Source of the DNA: CAWAYR01 sp050250875
GTDB lineage: Bacteria > Acidobacteriota > Vicinamibacteria > Vicinamibacterales > UBA2999
NCBI GenBank assembly: GCA_050250875.1
Contig: JBFWNV010000001.1
Span: 1,736,001-1,800,000, forward strand
DNA: 64,000 bases
Direction: 5' to 3'
Below, piece by piece: positions 1-8,672 of the stretch. A program made the translations under genes and the position numbers. Positions within the stretch are counted from its first letter, which is position 1. Every line of letters begins with the position of its first letter. The notes under the pieces were generated by a model. It made no database searches and was not told where the DNA came from. It saw only the letters and a program-made list of their open reading frames with translations.

Positions 1-1032
1 GACGAGACGCAGGTGGCCAACTTGGCCGCGCTCCACGTCAACGAGGGCAACGACGCCGTCGGCAGCACCGCATTCAGCACGTTCAACCAGTCGGGCGCGC
101 GCCGCGGCGTGCTGCCGCCCGGCACCTACGAGTTCGCCTACGAGCTCGAGGGCTACGACCGCGACGGCGATCTCTCGACCGCGGCCACCGCCACCGGCCA
201 TGTCCGCTTGGTGCTGCGCAAACCCCTGCCGCCGACCGATCTGCAGGCGGTCACCGCCGGCCAGAGCGTGGCGCTGTCGTGGACGGCCTCGCCTGACGCC
301 GGCTTCTACGTGCTGCAGGCGGGCAGCGCGCCTGGGACGGGCAACGTCTTCGAGGGAGTGATCGGCACCGGCACGGCGCTCCAGTCGCCGGTGCCGCCTG
401 GCACCTACTACCTGCGGCTCGGGACGATCAACGGCGCGGCCAACGGCGGGCCGTCGCCCAGCTACACGTTCAGCATCGCGCCGGTGGCGTGCACCGCCGC
501 GCCGGCCGCGCCGGCTGGGCACACCGCAACGGCGGGCGGCTCGACGGTGCACCTGGCGTGGGACAGTTCGCCGGGCGCGACCTCTTACGTGCTCGAGGCC
601 GGCACCGCCACCGGCACCGCCGATCTGGCCAACTTCGACGTCGGCGGCCGCACCACGCTCACCGCCGCCGTCCCGTCGCTCACTTACTTCACGCGGGTGC
701 GCGCGGTGAATGCCTGCGGCGCCAGCGTGCCTTCGAACGAAGCCACCTTCACCACGTGCGTGGCACCGGCGGCGCCCACCCTGAGCTTCACCCGGCCGGC
801 CGGCGCGATCCGCCTGGCCTGGACGCCGTCCCTCGGCGCCGTGGCCTACACACTGCAGGTGGGCACCGCGGCCGGCGCCAGCGACATCTTCAACGGCAGC
901 TTCGGCGCGGCGACCACGCTGACCATTCCGGGGACGATCCTGCCGGCCCGGGTCTACTTCATACGGGTGCTGGCGGTCGGGCCGTGCGGCGCCAGCGCCG
1001 CCTCGGCCGACGTCGCCGTCAACTTCCCGTGA
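1..1032 (+). CDS. Fibronectin-III-like repeat protein, 5'-truncated by window edge
   Basis: The frame is open from base 1, so the gene begins outside the window; the first in-frame GTG at 13 is internal. The visible 343 residues align along their length with the C-terminal part of the protein at 15943-17430, including the GVLPPGTYEF and PPTDLQA segments. After about 75 residues there are three FN3-like beta-sandwich repeats of about 85 residues, with motifs such as SPGATSYVLEAGTA and NACGASVPSNE. By analogy with the paralogue it is probably secreted. No catalytic motif is visible. Function is unknown; an adhesive or surface-binding role is inference only. Confidence 0.8.
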   Translation, partial: DETQVANLAALHVNEGNDAVGSTAFSTFNQSGARRGVLPPGTYEFAYELEGYDRDGDLSTAATATGHVRLVLRKPLPPTDLQAVTAGQSVALSWTASPDAGFYVLQAGSAPGTGNVFEGVIGTGTALQSPVPPGTYYLRLGTINGAANGGPSPSYTFSIAPVACTAAPAAPAGHTATAGGSTVHLAWDSSPGATSYVLEAGTATGTADLANFDVGGRTTLTAAVPSLTYFTRVRAVNACGASVPSNEATFTTCVAPAAPTLSFTRPAGAIRLAWTPSLGAVAYTLQVGTAAGASDIFNGSFGAATTLTIPGTILPARVYFIRVLAVGPCGASAASADVAVNFP

Positions 1033-1080
1033 GCGCGGCGGCCTCGCCGCGGTTCGGCCGCGCCCGCGGCCTGACCGCTC

Positions 1081-1086
1081 TACACT
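1081..1086 (+). promoter_or_regulatory. Possible -10 box for the glutamine-synthetase-like gene
   Basis: TACACT fits a TANNNT -10 hexamer, 39 nt before the GTG at 1126. A purine-rich CTGGAGG lies just before that start, so this gene would have a conventional leader. No convincing -35 is visible. Confidence 0.3.
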
Positions 1087-1125
1087 AGGCGGCGCACGCG
1101 GCCGTCGCCCCGTGCTGGAGGCGCC

Positions 1126-2409
1126 GTGCCCGACTACGCCCGCATCCGCGCGCTGTTCCCCGACCACCTGGGACTGGCGCGCGGCAAGTACCTGCCCGCC
1201 CATCTCGCCCACAAGGGCACGCGCCACTGCCTGTCGCTCTTCGCGCTGAACTTCGACCGCACGATGGTGCCGGCCCCGGGGGCGAAGATGCTCGAAGGGC
1301 TGCCCGACTGCGAACTCGTCGTCCCGATGAACGAGGTGCGGCCGTCGTGGGAGGCCGACACTGGCGTCGTCGTCGGCGACCTGATGTACCGCGGCGAGCC
1401 GCTGGCGATCGCGCCGCGCCACGTGCTGCGCCGCGCCATCGACGACTGGACCGCCCTCGGCTACCGCGCCAAGGTCGGCATCGAGCTCGAGGCCTTCGTG
1501 CTGCAGCCCGACGGCAAGGGCGGCTGGAGCGAGTGGGACACGCCGACGGCCTATGTCTACGGCACCGGGCCGGCGGTGGACCCGGTGGGCCTGCTCGACG
1601 ACATCATGCGGACCGCCGCCGCGTGCGGCCTGCCGGTGGAGTCGATCAACTCCGAGTACGACACGCCGCAGTTCGAGCTGACGCTGGTCTACGGCGACGC
1701 GCTCAAGGCCATCGACGACGTGTTCCTGTTCAAGCTGATGGCGCGCGAGCTGGCGGCGCGCCGCGGGCTGCTGCTCACCTTCATCGGCAAGCCGTTCGCC
1801 GATCGCGGCGGCAGCGGCTTCCACGTCAACCTGTCGCTGGAGAACCGCGCCGGCGCCAATGCGCTGCACGACCCGGCGGCCCACGACGGGCTGTCTTCGC
1901 TGGCCCGCCAGTGCATCGCCGGCATGCTGGCGCACTTCGAAGCGAGCGCCGGCGTCTGCGCCCCCACCGTCAACGCCTACAAGCGGCTCAAGCCGGCACA
2001 GCTGGCCGGCTACTGGGTGAACTGGGGCTACGACCATCGCGGCGTGTCGGTGCGCGTGCCGCACGAACGCGGCGCCGCGACCCGGCTCGAGCACCGGATG
2101 CCCGACGGCGCGGCCAACCCCTATCTGGCCACGGCGGCGGTGCTGCAGGCGGCGCGGCTCGGCGTCGTGCACGGCCTCACGCCGCAGGCGCCCGAGGAGC
2201 AGGATTGCCTCACCTCGCAGAGCGCCACCCGTCACGCGCCCGAGAACCTGTCGCTGGCGCTCGACGCGCTCGAGGCCGACACCGCGCTCGTCGAGGCCCT
2301 CGGCCGCGAGTTCGTGGCCCAGTTCGTGGCGGTGAAGCGCGGCGAGTGGAGCCGCTACATCGCGGCGGTCACCGACTGGGAGCTGAAGACCTACCTGCCG
2401 TTCCTCTGA
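1126..2409 (+). CDS. Glutamine synthetase family ligase (gamma-glutamylamide synthetase-like)
   Basis: This 427-residue protein has the type I glutamine synthetase catalytic core. GIELEAFVL carries a metal-binding glutamate, followed by SEYDTPQFEL, the GSGFHVNLSL histidine segment, NAYKRLKP, and RVPHERGAATRLEHR in the nucleotide/glutamate site. The family includes true GlnA and enzymes that gamma-glutamylate amines (PuuA, IpuC, the aniline enzymes TdnQ/AtdA1). The catabolic neighbours and the hydrolase relic at 7652 favour amine glutamylation over nitrogen assimilation; the amine cannot be read from sequence. Start GTG has a CTGGAGG ribosome site. The stop overlaps the P450 start by one base (TGATG), so the two are probably co-translated. 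Confidence 0.85.
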   Translation: MPDYARIRALFPDHLGLARGKYLPAHLAHKGTRHCLSLFALNFDRTMVPAPGAKMLEGLPDCELVVPMNEVRPSWEADTGVVVGDLMYRGEPLAIAPRHVLRRAIDDWTALGYRAKVGIELEAFVLQPDGKGGWSEWDTPTAYVYGTGPAVDPVGLLDDIMRTAAACGLPVESINSEYDTPQFELTLVYGDALKAIDDVFLFKLMARELAARRGLLLTFIGKPFADRGGSGFHVNLSLENRAGANALHDPAAHDGLSSLARQCIAGMLAHFEASAGVCAPTVNAYKRLKPAQLAGYWVNWGYDHRGVSVRVPHERGAATRLEHRMPDGAANPYLATAAVLQAARLGVVHGLTPQAPEEQDCLTSQSATRHAPENLSLALDALEADTALVEALGREFVAQFVAVKRGEWSRYIAAVTDWELKTYLPFL

Positions 2410-3665
2410 TGCCCGCGCCCGTGCCAGCCGGCAATCGCCACGCCGACATCCTCGACCCCGACGTCTACGTCCACGGCGTGCCGCACGCGGCGTTCCAGCG
2501 GCTGCGTGACGAGGCTCCGGTGAGCTGGTGGGACGAAGCCGGCGGCCGCGGCCTGTGGGCGGTGACGCGCTACGACGACGTGGTCGCGGTCAGCCGCCAG
2601 CCGGCGATCTTCTCGTCGGCGCAGGGCATCCGCATCGAGGACATGGCGCCCGACGAACTGGCGGCGCGGCGCACGATGATGGAGCTCGACCCGCCGGCGC
2701 ACACCACCTACCGCCGCCTGGTGCAGCCGCCGTTCTCGTTCCGCGAGATGGCGTCGTACGAGGAGGCCCTGCGGCTGATGGCGCGGGCGGCGATTGCCGA
2801 CCTGCGCCCGCACACCACGTTCGACGTCGTGGAGCGGCTGGCCCGCCAGGTGCCGATGCGCATGCTCGGCCGACTGCTGGGCGTGCCCGACGACGACGGC
2901 CCGTGGCTGGTGCAGAAGGGCGACGCGCTCATCGGCAACGCCGATCCCGACTTCACCGACACCCCGGTGGGCCTGGCCGACACCGAGGCCTACCGGCTGC
3001 TGCCGTTCCGCAGTCCGGTCAGCCTGGAGCTGTTCGCCTACGCCGCCGAACAGGCGCGGCAGCGCCGCGAACGGCCGACCGACGACGTGATCTCGCTGCT
3101 GTTGCGGCCCACTCGCGACGGCACGCCCCTCAGCGACGAGGAGTTCAAGAACTTCTTCACCCTGCTGGTCGCCGCCGGCAACGACACCACGCGGTATTCG
3201 ATCGCCGCGGGGCTGCTGGCGCTCATCGAGCATCCGGAGCAGCTGGCCGCGCTGCGCGACGATCCGACGCTGATGCCGGATGCGGTCGAGGAGATGCTGC
3301 GCTGGAGCACGGTGACGATGCACTTCCGCCGCACCGCCACCACCGACGCGACGCTCGGCGGCCGCACGATCCGCCGCGGTGACAAGGTGCTCATCTGGTT
3401 CATCGCCGGCGACTTCGACGAGCGGCGCTTTCGCGATCCGTTCAGGTTCGACATCCGCCGCACGCGCAACGAGCACCTCGCCTTCGGCCTCAAGAGCCCG
3501 CACAAGTGCCTGGGCGAGCATCTGGCCCGGCTCGAGATGCGGGTCCTGTTCGAAGAGCTGCTGCCGGCGCTGGCCGACATCCGTGTCAGCGGGCCGATCG
3601 CACGCCTCAGGTCCAACTTCATCGCCGGCATCAAGCGCCTGCCGGTGACGGTCGCGTGGGCGTGA
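2409..3665 (+). CDS. Cytochrome P450
   Basis: A 418-residue soluble bacterial P450 without a membrane anchor. The I-helix oxygen-activating motif AGNDTT, the K-helix ExxR (EMLR) and a Cys-ligand loop are present. The loop reads FGLKSPHKCLG with Cys367 as predicted haem ligand. It has one more residue between FG and HxC than the common FGxGxHxCxG pattern and lacks the mid-loop glycine. It starts in the TGATG overlap with the ligase gene, which suggests the two act on one substrate, for example oxidation of a glutamylated amine (inference). It needs external electron donors; no ferredoxin or reductase gene lies nearby. Its stop is three bases from the convergent gene at 3669. Confidence 0.93.
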   Translation: MPAPVPAGNRHADILDPDVYVHGVPHAAFQRLRDEAPVSWWDEAGGRGLWAVTRYDDVVAVSRQPAIFSSAQGIRIEDMAPDELAARRTMMELDPPAHTTYRRLVQPPFSFREMASYEEALRLMARAAIADLRPHTTFDVVERLARQVPMRMLGRLLGVPDDDGPWLVQKGDALIGNADPDFTDTPVGLADTEAYRLLPFRSPVSLELFAYAAEQARQRRERPTDDVISLLLRPTRDGTPLSDEEFKNFFTLLVAAGNDTTRYSIAAGLLALIEHPEQLAALRDDPTLMPDAVEEMLRWSTVTMHFRRTATTDATLGGRTIRRGDKVLIWFIAGDFDERRFRDPFRFDIRRTRNEHLAFGLKSPHKCLGEHLARLEMRVLFEELLPALADIRVSGPIARLRSNFIAGIKRLPVTVAWA

Positions 3666-3668
3666 GCG

Positions 3669-4451
3669 CTACGGCCCCGGCTTGCGGTAGTCCACCACCA
3701 GGTCGCAGTTGTATTCGATGAGCTGCCCGGCCGGGTCGCGCTTGAAGTAGCTGGTCGCCGTCCACGGCTTGGTGTAGGCCACCGGGTCGTCGATGCGGAA
3801 CTCGATCTCCAGCACGTCGCCGCCGAGGATCTTGCGGATGCGCTCGGTGAGCGTCATCCGGTCCGAGTGCGGCAGGCCGGTGGCGTTGAGCAGCGTCGTG
3901 TCGGCCAGGCCCACGGTTTCGACGACCAGCGTGTCGCCCTCCCAGCGGCCGATCGAGTGGCCCATCGGCGCCACGTCGAAGTCCTGGGGATGGCCGCGAC
4001 CGTCCATGTAGATGCGCCGTACCAGGTGCTGGTACTCGTAGAGGATCGTCATCCGCCCGGGCGTGGCCAGGAACTCGATCGGATAAGGCGACTGGTAGGC
4101 GCGCACGGCGCCCGGCGAGAGGCAGCGCGCGTCGGGGTCGTTTTCGGGCGTCCACGCCTTGCGCCGCTCCCAGCCCCACGGCGTGAGCAGCGCCTCGCGC
4201 TCGGCCACTGCCTTGGGCAGCGGAAACGAGAACAGCGTGTTGCGCGGCAGGTTGCCCGGGTCGCCGCCGCCGAGCAGGTGATACCAGTGCGACGGCATCC
4301 ACACGCCCGAGAAGTCGCGCCCCGAGTCGGCCACGCGCCCGGCGGGCTGGGCCGCCGCCGCCCATGCGCCGGCCGCGCCGGCGGCGAGCAGGGCCACGGC
4401 CGACGCCGTGACCAGCGTGGCCACTCCCGTCCACAGGCCCGGTCGGATCAT
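3669..4451 (-). CDS. Conserved hypothetical secreted protein paired with DUF6152
   Basis: 260 residues with an N-terminal hydrophobic signal segment (about residues 8-35), so probably exported. The mature part contains DFSGVWMP, RMTILYEYQHLVRRIYMDGRGHP and GHSIGRWEGDTLVVET. From memory these recur in acidobacterial proteins encoded next to DUF6152 genes, and sometimes in quinoprotein clusters. I recognise no catalytic residues. It is the second gene of a two-gene minus-strand operon, overlapping the DUF6152 gene by 4 nt (ATGA). Function unknown. Confidence 0.75.
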   Translation of the reverse strand: MIRPGLWTGVATLVTASAVALLAAGAAGAWAAAAQPAGRVADSGRDFSGVWMPSHWYHLLGGGDPGNLPRNTLFSFPLPKAVAEREALLTPWGWERRKAWTPENDPDARCLSPGAVRAYQSPYPIEFLATPGRMTILYEYQHLVRRIYMDGRGHPQDFDVAPMGHSIGRWEGDTLVVETVGLADTTLLNATGLPHSDRMTLTERIRKILGGDVLEIEFRIDDPVAYTKPWTATSYFKRDPAGQLIEYNCDLVVDYRKPGP

Positions 4452-4849
4452 CGCCCGCCCGGCTTGGCGGTGGTGGAGAAGTCGTCGCCGAAGAACTGCC
4501 AGTTGTCGCTGGCCCGCGTGCCGCGCAGCAGCCGCATCGTCTTGCCGCCGTCGCGCAGGCGGCCGCCCGTTACCGTGACGACGTCGCCGGCCTTGAACGA
4601 CGTGCGCGTCCAGCCCTTGCGCGTGAGCAGGCTGATGGCGTGGGTCTCGACGTCCCAGCGTTCCACGGCGCCGCTGTCGGTCTTCACGTCGATGCGGATG
4701 TAGCTGTGGGGGTTGGCCCAGTCGAAGACGGCGACGGTGCCGGTGAGGGTGATCGGGTGGGCCATGTCGAACATGGCCGTGGAGTGGTGGGCGGGCAACA
4801 CCGCGACACTGGCGAGGGCGAGCAGCAGGGCGCCGGCGAGGGTTCGCAT
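4448..4849 (-). CDS. DUF6152 family secreted protein
   Basis: 133 residues: a signal peptide (about 1-20) followed directly by HHSTAMFDMAHPITLTGTVAVF, characteristic of DUF6152, then a small beta-rich domain with FDWANPHSYI. Function of the family is not established. The start codon lies 6 nt downstream of a TATAGT box, consistent with a leaderless or near-leaderless transcript. It heads the two-gene operon with 3669-4451. Together they form an island between the ligase/P450 pair and the permease/dehydrogenase genes, and have no evident link to the catabolic pathway. Confidence 0.82.
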   Translation of the reverse strand: MRTLAGALLLALASVAVLPAHHSTAMFDMAHPITLTGTVAVFDWANPHSYIRIDVKTDSGAVERWDVETHAISLLTRKGWTRTSFKAGDVVTVTGGRLRDGGKTMRLLRGTRASDNWQFFGDDFSTTAKPGGR

Positions 4850-4855
4850 CCGCTC

Positions 4856-4861
4856 ACTATA
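4856..4861 (-). promoter_or_regulatory. Probable leaderless promoter -10 box (DUF6152 operon)
   Basis: Read on the minus strand the hexamer is TATAGT, with 6 nt (GAGCGG) between it and the ATG at 4849. At that spacing transcription would begin at or next to the start codon. Confidence 0.5.
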
Positions 4862-4898
4862 CGCGTACGCGGCCCTCCATCGCCGGGGTCTAATCCGC

Positions 4899-4904
4899 TA
4901 CGAT
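4899..4904 (+). promoter_or_regulatory. Probable leaderless promoter -10 box (APC permease)
   Basis: TACGAT sits 8 nt before the TTG at 4913. The same layout occurs before many starts in this window and is the main reason for choosing TTG 4913 as the permease start. Confidence 0.4.
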
Positions 4905-4912
4905 GGCGCGGC

Positions 4913-6196
4913 TTGTCGGCCGCTCCGTCCACGACGCCCGCGCTGAAGCGCGCCCTCGGCTTGCCGTCGCTGGTCGTGTTCGGGCTGGCCTACGTGGCGC
5001 CGATCAGCGTCTTCACGACCTACGGCGTGGCCTCGGCGCGATCGGATGGCCAGGTGGCCCTCGCCTACGTCGTCGCCACGCTGGCGATGCTGCTGACGGC
5101 GCTGTCCTATGCCAGCCTGGCGCGCTGGTTCCCAGAGGCCGGGTCGGTGCACACCTACGCCTCGCGCGTGCTGCATCCCCACGTCGGCTTTCTCGCCGGC
5201 TGGATCATCGCCCTCGACTACGTGATGATCCCGGTCGTCAACTTCATGATCGCCGGCATCTTCGGCTCGTCGCTGGTGCCGGCGGTTCCGGCGCCGGTGT
5301 GGATGACCGCGTCGCTCGTCGCCGTGTCGGCGCTCAATCTGCTGGGCATCGAGACCACCGACCGCTCGGCGCGGATCGTGCTGGCGATCGAGATCGCGGC
5401 GCTGCTGATCTTCACCGGCGTCGCGCTGGCGAGCGGCAGCGGTCCCGGGTGGAATCCCGCGGCCACCGGGTGGTCGCCGGTGTTCTCGGCGGCGTCGATC
5501 GTCGCCATCTCGTTTCTCGGCTTCGACGCCGTGACCACGCTGGCCGAGGAAGCCGTGGAGCCGCACCGTGATGTGCCACGGGCCGTCGTGCTCACCTGTC
5601 TCGTGGCCGGCGGCCTCTTCGTCACCGTGTGCGTGGCCGCCTATCGGGCCCATCCGGTGGGGCGTTTCGACGACATCGACGCCGCCGGCTTCACGGTGGC
5701 CGCCGCCATCGGCGGCGCGGCCCTGGCCGCGCTGGTCGCGGTCGGCGAACTGGTGGGCTCGTTCGCTTCGGCGCTGGCCGGACAGGCCGGGGCCGCCCGG
5801 CTGCTCTTCGGCATCAGCCGCGCCACCGGGCTCGGCCGCGGGCTACTCGATCGCGTGCACGTCACCCGGCGCGTGCCCACCGGCGCCGTCGGATTGCTGG
5901 CCGTGGCCGGTGTGCTCGCGTTCGTCCTCACCCTGGAGCAGGTGGTCTCGCTCATCAACTTCGGCGCGCTCACCGGCTTTCTCGCCGTGCACGCCGCGGC
6001 GATGCGCGAGGGGCTGGCGCGGCACCCGGTCCGCACGCCGGGCGTGTGGCTGCGCCACGTGGCCGTGCCGCTCGCCGGCGCGGCGTTCGTCGCGACGCTG
6101 CTGTGGAGTCTGTCGCCGATGGCCCTCGCGGTGGGTGGCACCTGGCTGGCCGCCGGGATCGTCGTGCTAACGTTCCGTCGTTCATGGCCGTCCTGA
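4913..6196 (+). CDS. APC superfamily amino acid/polyamine permease
   Basis: About 427 residues with some 12 predicted membrane helices. The N-terminal LPSLVVFGLAYVAPISVF segment and the FLGFDAVTTLAEEAVEPHRDVPRA loop are typical of the APC family (PuuP/YeeF-like). It should import an amine or amino acid across the inner membrane. The open frame extends to 4640, but that part is antisense to the DUF6152 gene. TTG 4913, just after a TACGAT box, leaves a short cytoplasmic tail before helix 1 and is my preferred start. The end overlaps the aldehyde dehydrogenase start by 13 nt, indicating an operon. Its location suggests it supplies the substrate of this pathway (inference). Confidence 0.82.
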   Translation: MSAAPSTTPALKRALGLPSLVVFGLAYVAPISVFTTYGVASARSDGQVALAYVVATLAMLLTALSYASLARWFPEAGSVHTYASRVLHPHVGFLAGWIIALDYVMIPVVNFMIAGIFGSSLVPAVPAPVWMTASLVAVSALNLLGIETTDRSARIVLAIEIAALLIFTGVALASGSGPGWNPAATGWSPVFSAASIVAISFLGFDAVTTLAEEAVEPHRDVPRAVVLTCLVAGGLFVTVCVAAYRAHPVGRFDDIDAAGFTVAAAIGGAALAALVAVGELVGSFASALAGQAGAARLLFGISRATGLGRGLLDRVHVTRRVPTGAVGLLAVAGVLAFVLTLEQVVSLINFGALTGFLAVHAAAMREGLARHPVRTPGVWLRHVAVPLAGAAFVATLLWSLSPMALAVGGTWLAAGIVVLTFRRSWPS

Positions 6197-7659
6197 CCTG
6201 CGCCGGGCACACCGTGTCGGGCGATCACTTCGTCGCCAACCGCCGCGTCGCCTCGCCGCGCACGCTGCCCGTGCACAGCCCGATCGACGGCGCCTCGCTC
6301 GGGGAGATCGCCGCCGGCGATGCCGTCGCCGTGGACGGCGCCGTGGCGGCCGCGCGCGAGGCGTTCCCGGCCTGGGCCGCGTTGGGCCCGCACGGCCGCG
6401 GGCCGATCCTGCGCCGTCTGGCCGACCTGGTCGAGCGCGATGTCGAGACGCTGGCGCTGGTCGAGACCACCAACAACGGCTCGCTGCTCGAGGCCGGGCG
6501 GCTGCGGGTGATGAAGCGCGCCGCCCACAACATCCGCTTCTTCGCCGATCTCGCCGAGTCGCTGGCGGCGCCGGCGTGGGACACCGAGGCCGCCAACGCC
6601 CACAACCGCGTCCGCTACGACCCGGCCGGGCCCACCGCGCTCATCACGCCGTGGAACGCGCCGCTGATGCTGGCGACATGGAAGGTCGGGCCGGCGCTGG
6701 CCGCCGGCAACACCGTGGTGCTCAAGCCGGCCGAGTGGACGCCGATCACCGCGTCGATGCTCGCCGACCTCGCCGTCGAGGCCGGCCTGCCGCCGGGCGT
6801 GCTCAACGTCGTGCAGGGCCTCGGCCCCGAGGCCGGAGCCGCGCTGGTGGCCCATCCCGACATCCGCCGCATCTCGTTCACCGGATCGCCGCCGACCGCG
6901 CGCAGCATCGGCGCCGCCGCCGCCGCCAACCTCACGCCGGTGAGCTTCGAACTGGGCGGCAAGTCGCCGCTCATCGTGTGCGACGACGCCGACCTCGACC
7001 TGGCGGTCGCCACCGCGGCCGGCCAGTACGACAACGCCGGCCAGGTGTGCCTGGCCGGCACGCGGCTGCTGGTGCATCGCGCGGTTCACGACCAGTTCGC
7101 GGCGCGGCTCACGGCGGCGATCGCGGCGATCCGTCAAGGCGACCCGCGCGATCCGGCCACCCAGGTCGGGCCGCTCATCCATCCGAAGCACCTGGCCCGC
7201 GTCGAGGGCTACGTGTCGCGGGCGCTGGCGGCCGGCGCCCGCGTGGTGTGCGGCGGTCGGGTGTCGCCGGTGCTCGGCGGCCTCTACTACGAGCCGACAC
7301 TGCTGGCCGACGTGCCCGACGGCGCCGAGATCCTGCGCGACGAGGTGTTCGGCCCGGTGCTGACGCTGCAGGCGGTGGCCGACGACGCCGAGGCCATCGC
7401 CCGGGCCAACGACACCGCCTACGGCCTGGCCGGCATCGTGTTCACGCGCGACCAGGCGCGCGGCGATCGCATCGCCGACCAGCTGGTGGCCGGCACGGTG
7501 TGGGTGAACTGCTTCTTCGTCCGCGACCTGGCGGCCCCGTTCGGTGGCGCGCGCCAGTCGGGCATCGGCCGCGAGGGCGGGCACTGGAGCTTCGATTTCT
7601 ACTGCGACGTGAAGAACGTCGTGCACCGCAAGGGCACCTTCGCGCCCGCGCATGCCTGA
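6184..7659 (+). CDS. NAD(P)-dependent aldehyde dehydrogenase
   Basis: 491 residues of the ALDH superfamily. Visible motifs are ALITPWNAPLMLATWKVGPALA, the NAD-binding FTGSPPTARSI, the general-base motif FELGGKSPL, the catalytic cysteine region GQVCLAGTRLLVHR, and EVFGPVLTL. It oxidises an aldehyde to the acid; the closest functional groups are PuuC-type and HpaE (carboxymethyl-hydroxymuconic semialdehyde dehydrogenase)-type enzymes. The latter fits the extradiol-type protein and FAH protein downstream, the former fits the ligase and permease. The specific aldehyde is not determinable here. It overlaps both the upstream permease (13 nt) and the downstream relic (8 nt). Confidence 0.92.
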   Translation: MAVLTCAGHTVSGDHFVANRRVASPRTLPVHSPIDGASLGEIAAGDAVAVDGAVAAAREAFPAWAALGPHGRGPILRRLADLVERDVETLALVETTNNGSLLEAGRLRVMKRAAHNIRFFADLAESLAAPAWDTEAANAHNRVRYDPAGPTALITPWNAPLMLATWKVGPALAAGNTVVLKPAEWTPITASMLADLAVEAGLPPGVLNVVQGLGPEAGAALVAHPDIRRISFTGSPPTARSIGAAAAANLTPVSFELGGKSPLIVCDDADLDLAVATAAGQYDNAGQVCLAGTRLLVHRAVHDQFAARLTAAIAAIRQGDPRDPATQVGPLIHPKHLARVEGYVSRALAAGARVVCGGRVSPVLGGLYYEPTLLADVPDGAEILRDEVFGPVLTLQAVADDAEAIARANDTAYGLAGIVFTRDQARGDRIADQLVAGTVWVNCFFVRDLAAPFGGARQSGIGREGGHWSFDFYCDVKNVVHRKGTFAPAHA

Positions 7660-7849
7660 CGTGAGCAGTCGTCCGCGCATCGGCATCACCGCCTGGCGAC
7701 GGCCGCTGGCCACGCCGCTGGGCACGGCCACCGATCTCTACATCCTTGGCGTGGAATACCCGGCGGCGACCGTGGCCGAGCGCGCGCTGTTCGAGCACCT
7801 GGTGGCCGAGGCCCGCGCGTATGCGGCGCGCCGCCGCCACTCCGCGTAG
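7652..7849 (+). pseudogene. Internally deleted class I glutamine amidotransferase-like (PuuD/peptidase C26) relic
   Basis: A 65-residue frame starting inside the dehydrogenase stop region. Residues 7-33 (RPRIGITAWRRPL, then TDLYILGVEYP) look like the N-terminus of gamma-glutamyl-GABA hydrolase family enzymes. Residues 38-62 (AERALFEHLVAEARAYAARRR) look like the extreme C-terminus of the same family. The normal middle of about 180 residues, with the nucleophile cysteine and catalytic His/Glu, is absent. I read this as an in-frame internal deletion; the product cannot be an active hydrolase. Such a hydrolase would complete a gamma-glutamylated-amine pathway with the ligase at 1126. Alternative: an unrelated short gene. 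The match is from memory. Confidence 0.6.
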
Positions 7850-7852
7850 GAT
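7847..7852 (+). promoter_or_regulatory. Probable leaderless promoter -10 box (ADC-fold gene)
   Basis: TAGGAT lies 7 nt before the ATG at 7860 and includes the TAG stop codon of the hydrolase relic. This gives the downstream three-gene block its own promoter. Confidence 0.45.
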
Positions 7853-7859
7853 CTCCGCG

Positions 7860-8672
7860 ATGTCTCGACGCTACCCGAAGGGCTACACCACGCCGTTGTC
7901 TCCCGACGGCACCGCCGCACTGGTGCCGGCGCCGCCGTGGCACTACGTGGGGGACTTCCTGATCGTCGAGTACCACACCGACCCCGACGCGGTCACCGCG
8001 CTGCTGCCGAAGGAGCTCGAACCGGCCGCCGACCCCGGCGCGGTGGCGGCGATCTTCGCCGACTGGCAGTGCTGTTCCACCGGTGGCGCCGAGCTGCTCG
8101 ATCCCGTGCAGGGGCAGTACAAGGAGTTCTTCCTGGTCGTCGGCTGCACGTATCAGGGCCAGCCGATGAGCCGCTGCGTCTACATCTGGGTGGACAAGGA
8201 CTTCGCGATGTACCGCGGCTGGATTCAGGGCTTTCCGAAGAAGCTGGGGTCGGTGCACATGACGCGCACCTATCCGGTGGGGAAGGCCACGCCGCGCCTC
8301 GAGCCCGGGGCCCGCTTCGGCGCCACCTGCACCGCCGGCAGCCGCGAGATCGCCCGCGCGGTGGTGACCCTGCGCGGCGTCTCGGCGCGGGGGCCCACCG
8401 TGAACGCGCCGCCGATGGCCAATACCCGGCATTTCCCGGCCTACGACGGCCTGGTGCCGGATGTCTTCGAGCTGGTGCGCTCCGGCGGCCAGGACCGCGA
8501 GGTGACCGAGATCTGGGAAGGCGATGCCGAGCTCACGCTCGGCGCTCACACGATCGAGCCGCTGCAGGCGATTGCCCCGCACCGCCTCGGCAAGGGGTTC
8601 CGCTTCACGTTCGCCTACACCGTGCACGGCGGGCAGGTGCTCGCCCAGCACGACAAGGCGGTGCTGCGATGA
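7860..8672 (+). CDS. Acetoacetate decarboxylase family protein
   Basis: 270 residues with the acetoacetate decarboxylase fold. Landmarks are PPWHYVGDFLIVEY near the N-terminus, the EFFLVVGCTYQG strand, and YRGWIQGFPKKLGSVH. The paired lysines in the last match the Schiff-base lysine and its pKa-lowering neighbour in characterised ADCs. Family members also decarboxylate or hydrate other oxo-acids, so the substrate is open. In this cluster it could act on a ring-cleavage product (inference). Start ATG follows a TAGGAT box by 7 nt. It overlaps the FAH gene by 4 nt (ATGA). Confidence 0.85.
   Translation: MSRRYPKGYTTPLSPDGTAALVPAPPWHYVGDFLIVEYHTDPDAVTALLPKELEPAADPGAVAAIFADWQCCSTGGAELLDPVQGQYKEFFLVVGCTYQGQPMSRCVYIWVDKDFAMYRGWIQGFPKKLGSVHMTRTYPVGKATPRLEPGARFGATCTAGSREIARAVVTLRGVSARGPTVNAPPMANTRHFPAYDGLVPDVFELVRSGGQDREVTEIWEGDAELTLGAHTIEPLQAIAPHRLGKGFRFTFAYTVHGGQVLAQHDKAVLR

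Noticed and set aside
5641..7731. A 696-codon minus-strand frame opposite the permease and aldehyde dehydrogenase
   Set aside because: No recognisable domain; the plus strand encodes the complete ALDH motifs.
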